Part shown: positions 60,373 through 64,000 of the stretch, piece after piece
Numbering within the stretch: position 1 is the first letter of the stretch
Layout: every line of letters starts with the position of its first letter
Origin: Seriola aureovittata
Taxonomy: Eukaryota > Chordata > Actinopteri > Carangiformes > Carangidae
Direction: 5' to 3'
Assembly: GCF_021018895.1 (NCBI RefSeq)
Contig: NC_079373.1
Span: 8,552,501 to 8,616,500 of the forward strand
Length of the DNA: 64,000 nt
Translations under genes and position numbers: made by a program
The notes under the pieces: model-generated
The model's database searches: none
What the model was told of the DNA's origin: nothing
The model's input: the letters and a program-made list of their open reading frames with translations, nothing else

Positions 60373-63300
60373 ATAATTCCTACTTCTCACTATGCATTTG
60401 CACATGAAGTCAGAATATGTAGCCTATCCTAGAGGATTTTGGCACAAGGAATCATCACCAAGCTTTCTAAACTGAGCCTGAGGGCCCAATCAGAGATGCT
60501 GTTGATGACATGATGACGATGATGATGACGATGACGATGATGATGATGATGATGTTTTGAATACCTGAGCCACTCCTCCAAAAAATTAACTTCATTCAAT
60601 CTGTTGAGATTAACTGGGATCAATATGCATTTGCCTTTGGGTTTATGCCATAATAGAAAAATGGAAAACTCAGACTTGAACACAAATTTTAACCAAGATT
60701 CACTTCCATTGTTTGTTGAGCTATTTTTGCATGTTTTTCATTGTTTTCAGTTTCTGGCAAGGTGACAGATGAAAATGTTTTCGTCTGAATACAATTATTA
60801 TTGAATATTTAGCCTTTTGCCTTTGTTGAGGATTAATTAGACAAAACACTTCAGCGGTAGAAGAAATCAATTTTCTCCATATTGTGAGCAGTAATTACCC
60901 TCTTGCTTAGATACGTTTATATTCCCCACAGTTTAACTTAAATGGAATCACAACAACAGGTCACAAAAGGTTAAAGCCTCATATTGATTGGAAAGATAAT
61001 TAACTTGAGTGAATCATGACAAGTACCTTAACAGATAGCAGATGTGCTCAGATGAGACAGGAAACTCATTTTGTACAGCCATATTACCAGGAAATAAAAC
61101 AAAACTGCATAATGGACAGACAGATGGTCAAACATGAATATCCAGTTATACAAATAGGTTTTGGGTGTTTCCCATGGACACTAACTCCTTTGAACAAATG
61201 ATCATCACAGACTCAAAGTCCCATTCTAACCTCTCCACACAGCAGATCATCTCCGCAGTAAGTCTTTCACCCATGTAACACTTACCCAATATTTTCTGTC
61301 CTCAGCAACTCCTCAAAATAGCTTTTCCCATTCCCCTGAATGGCTACAAATTTGGAATAAAACACTTGCAGAGAGACGACTCTTTCATCTCACTAAGCAG
61401 TAAAAATAACTCCCATATACTCTAGCAAAGCCAAATTGCCCTTGTAACATTTTTTTTACTCCATTGCTTTTTTTGTTTTATAACTGGCTCATCCTTTTGT
61501 CCTCTGGTCACCAAAGACTTGCTGCCTGACTCTGGATTTTTAGCTGGTTTGTTGTGAGGTCTCACACATTATTGATTTCAGTTGTTTCTGGTGTTAAAGG
61601 TGGCATGTTAAAGGTAATGTTAGATAGACATCTGGACAAGTGTACACATACATTCAGTTACCAGTTTATTAGTTGCACTTATACACTTATACAGTGTAAT
61701 ACAACAGCCCTGCTATAAATCCTACCTTCATGAAGGTTATAATGTTCAGTTTTTTGAAAAACAGTTTCAGAAAGGTGCTGAATTGTTAAAGATATCACCA
61801 ACTTCATAGATGAACCATGGACAACTTTTGAGTTCCAGTGAGAAAATGATCATTAATTCTACATCATTACATGGTCTTAAACAGAAATGTTGTCATTCAG
61901 GATTTTGTCTATGTGCTGTACTATAATGACATAAACTATAAAGATTTCTGGTATTTTACACTTAAAGAAACTGCATTTCATTTCTGATTTTGCCATCATG
62001 AGGTATCTGACTTTCAAAAAACTGTAGAAATGAATTTCATATTCTCGCTGCATGCAGAAATAATGATGTGAAGTTTACCTCTCAGTGCCATTATTGCCAT
62101 GTTTCGGTCAGGAAAAATGCAGTTGTTGTTTGTTGACAGTTTGTCAATTGTGTTGTAATGAGGGCCTGTTTATTCTCATGAGCAGAGCATGGTATTAGTA
62201 TTGCTTGGGTTAAGGATCTGTATCCATTTGAGGCCAGTCATATATACTAACAGTATATGTCATATATCCAAAATACGACTATGACACCACTAAATGGCAT
62301 ACTGTGACAAGGCTATCCAGAGTGTATGCATTTAATGACTTTCAAATAGTGAAAAAACAGGTCCTAACACATTGTGCCAGAAAACACTAAGGGCCAAGAA
62401 TTAAATCAGAAAGCTTTGTGCAAAACATGGAAGTGGTAATTTTGTACACTTGGTATTTAGTACTTCACAGAACCTGTGTTTGATTAGTATTGTTGGATCA
62501 CACTAATGATCAATTAGAGCACATAAGAAGGGATCCATGATCGTTATTCTCTCTGTCTTGGCTGACATGTCAGAACAACAGGTAGAACTCAAATTACTCC
62601 TCTCAGCAATAAATGACCTTTAACCTATTAAATTCACCTCATAATGCCCAAGGACAGAGCTACAAAAAAATTTGCCAGCAATTTGCATTTAGATTGTGCT
62701 TCTGTACTAAAGCACGTGCATGAGCTTGCCATGGAAAGAGATAATCCAGCCTCTTTGTTTCAAGCCCAAGTAAGATCTCTGCAGAAGGCCATGCAAGATG
62801 GCTTCTCTGCTGGCAGACTCTCCGGTAGCACACACTCGAGCAAATGTTCAAGGGATCCAAGGCCTGAATGAATTGATTGGAATATTTTGCCAGTGGGGTA
62901 ACAGACACATAGCTTTCTCTTAAATGAATGAAATGAATATTTATCAAGGTCTGCTGCTGGATATAAATTAAAAAACAATTTATCCATAATTGCCACATTT
63001 TCACTGCAGTTGAAAGATTAAATTTGGCGAGGCAGGAAATTTTAATAGTAAAACTGTGAAATTTGAAGCATCTACAAACTTTGACTCAATCCACTCTTTA
63101 TTTCATATTTAGCTGCTTTACTTCAGTCCCACTCATCATGCTGCTGTGGCCTCATCGTGTCTGAAAGCAGAAGTGGACCATATAGTTCTGCAGATAACTC
63201 TTTCATTGTTTCTATATCACAGGTCCATTCTGTCCCACTAGGAGGTGTGACTCCTTTATTGGATGTATTGATGAAAGCAGCTCTAGCAATCAAGTCGAAT

Positions 63301-63858
63301 GGACCCAGCCATTTATTTTCATTAACTGCTCATATTTCTTTAGGCTTCACAGGGATGGAGAGGAGCAGGCCATTTGTGGGGCTTGAGAGTGGAATCATCA
63401 GTGCTACCTTTGGAAGGATTACCACTCCGTTTATAGGCCAACACTCTGCACTGCTCATTTTATCTGATGCATGCCTATTCCAATACACACTGATATCAAA
63501 GCAGTGAGAGTTTTTTCTTGTTGTGCGAGTCTTAGATTATCAGAGCCTTCATATTACCATATTTACTCAGGCACACCTACCTGGATGTCAGATGTGACTT
63601 TTTTATTGTCCAAGCTTTATTGCACTGCCTATCTGTCTCATTACATTGTGATATCAGAGTAATTTGACAGAGAACACATTTGGAAAAGATTTGCTTCTTA
63701 CAGACAAAGCCGCTCCTGAATAGTCTACTTCACACACGTGTTCCCTGATCTTTTCGCCTCCTGGGTTTTCTGAATATGAATAGACAGGTTGAATGAAATG
63801 ATGATATCTGTGAAAAGTGCCTGTTTCAGAGGACTAAGGCTGACAACAAATGATAGCG
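60373..63858. other. Intergenic sequence after the array, no gene supported
   Basis: AT-rich sequence. The longest open frames (62644-62871 + and 63157-63507 +) carry no recognised domain, no splice partners and no family match that I can name. Apart from the microsatellite at 60502 I recognise no repeat. Confidence 0.5.
60502..60555 (+). repeat. GAT/GAC trinucleotide microsatellite
   Basis: An interrupted run of GATGAT and GATGAC units. Its minus-strand translation gives a His-rich stretch, with no sign of a real protein. Confidence 0.85.

Positions 63859-63889
<31 letters not shown>
63859..63889 (+). repeat. Poly(C) tract, 31 bases
   Basis: An uninterrupted run of 31 C, preceded by GATAGCG and followed by ACATC. 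The run length is likely variable or uncertain in the assembly. Confidence 0.95.
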
Positions 63890-64000
63890 ACATCAAAAGG
63901 CTCATTATTCCAGACAATTTCAGTACATTCATTATTTGCAACGTTTCTTCATTCCTCTGCGTATTCCTTGTGTAAAAAGGTATCATTCGGCTGTCTTGCA

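Noticed and set aside
62644..62871. 75-codon frame on the plus strand
   Set aside because: Reads plausibly for a stretch but matches no family I know, has no splice signals joining it to other exons, and lies in gene-poor DNA.
63157..63507. 116-codon frame on the plus strand
   Set aside because: Longest non-array frame in the right end, but composition and lack of any motif fit chance.

Overview
This is vertebrate nuclear DNA, almost certainly from a teleost fish. It has split genes with GT-AG introns, AATAAA polyadenylation signals, and several interspersed repeat families I recognise from teleost genomes. The first third carries four genes in the order and orientation I recall for human chromosome 12q12: prickle1 (+, 3' part only), pphln1 (-), yaf2 (+), gxylt1 (+).

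Layout. 33-2168: last three coding exons of prickle1, a planar cell polarity LIM protein ending in a CIIS prenylation box. 3716-18647: pphln1 (periphilin) on the minus strand, eight coding exons plus a start codon split over an intron; it converges tail to tail on prickle1. 20497-23914: yaf2, complete in four exons, divergent from pphln1. 25852-32407: gxylt1, complete in seven exons, a GT8 xylosyltransferase that modifies Notch EGF repeats. Every exon joint listed keeps the reading frame. From about 33.4 kb to the end I find no supported coding gene.

The most unusual part is 47.1-60.3 kb: a small island and then a 12-kb AT-rich, A-skewed tandem array. It is built from 36-bp monomers with an interspersed 25-bp monomer, arranged in higher-order blocks of about 133 or 169 bp. 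Its history is readable: long internal copies at fixed offsets, one exact 34-bp micro-inversion, homologous outer edges, and a duplicated flank. The many minus-strand open frames in it (Tyr/Phe-rich peptides with 12-residue repeats) come from 36 bp being 12 codons and are not genes.

Interspersed elements include a tRNA-derived SINE (13.3 kb), two copies of one short terminal-inverted-repeat DNA element (24.9 and 40.0 kb, the second split by a LINE fragment and another repeat), a common teleost repeat (37.2 kb), and a probable Harbinger Myb-like remnant (11.8 kb).

The genes do not form one pathway. pphln1 (HUSH complex) and yaf2 (variant PRC1) are both chromatin-silencing factors facing each other across about 1.2-1.9 kb; prickle1 and gxylt1 act in Wnt/PCP and Notch signalling. 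I found no evidence for a new biological system. The leads I rate highest are the array architecture and a candidate alternative terminal exon of pphln1 at 16512-16707.
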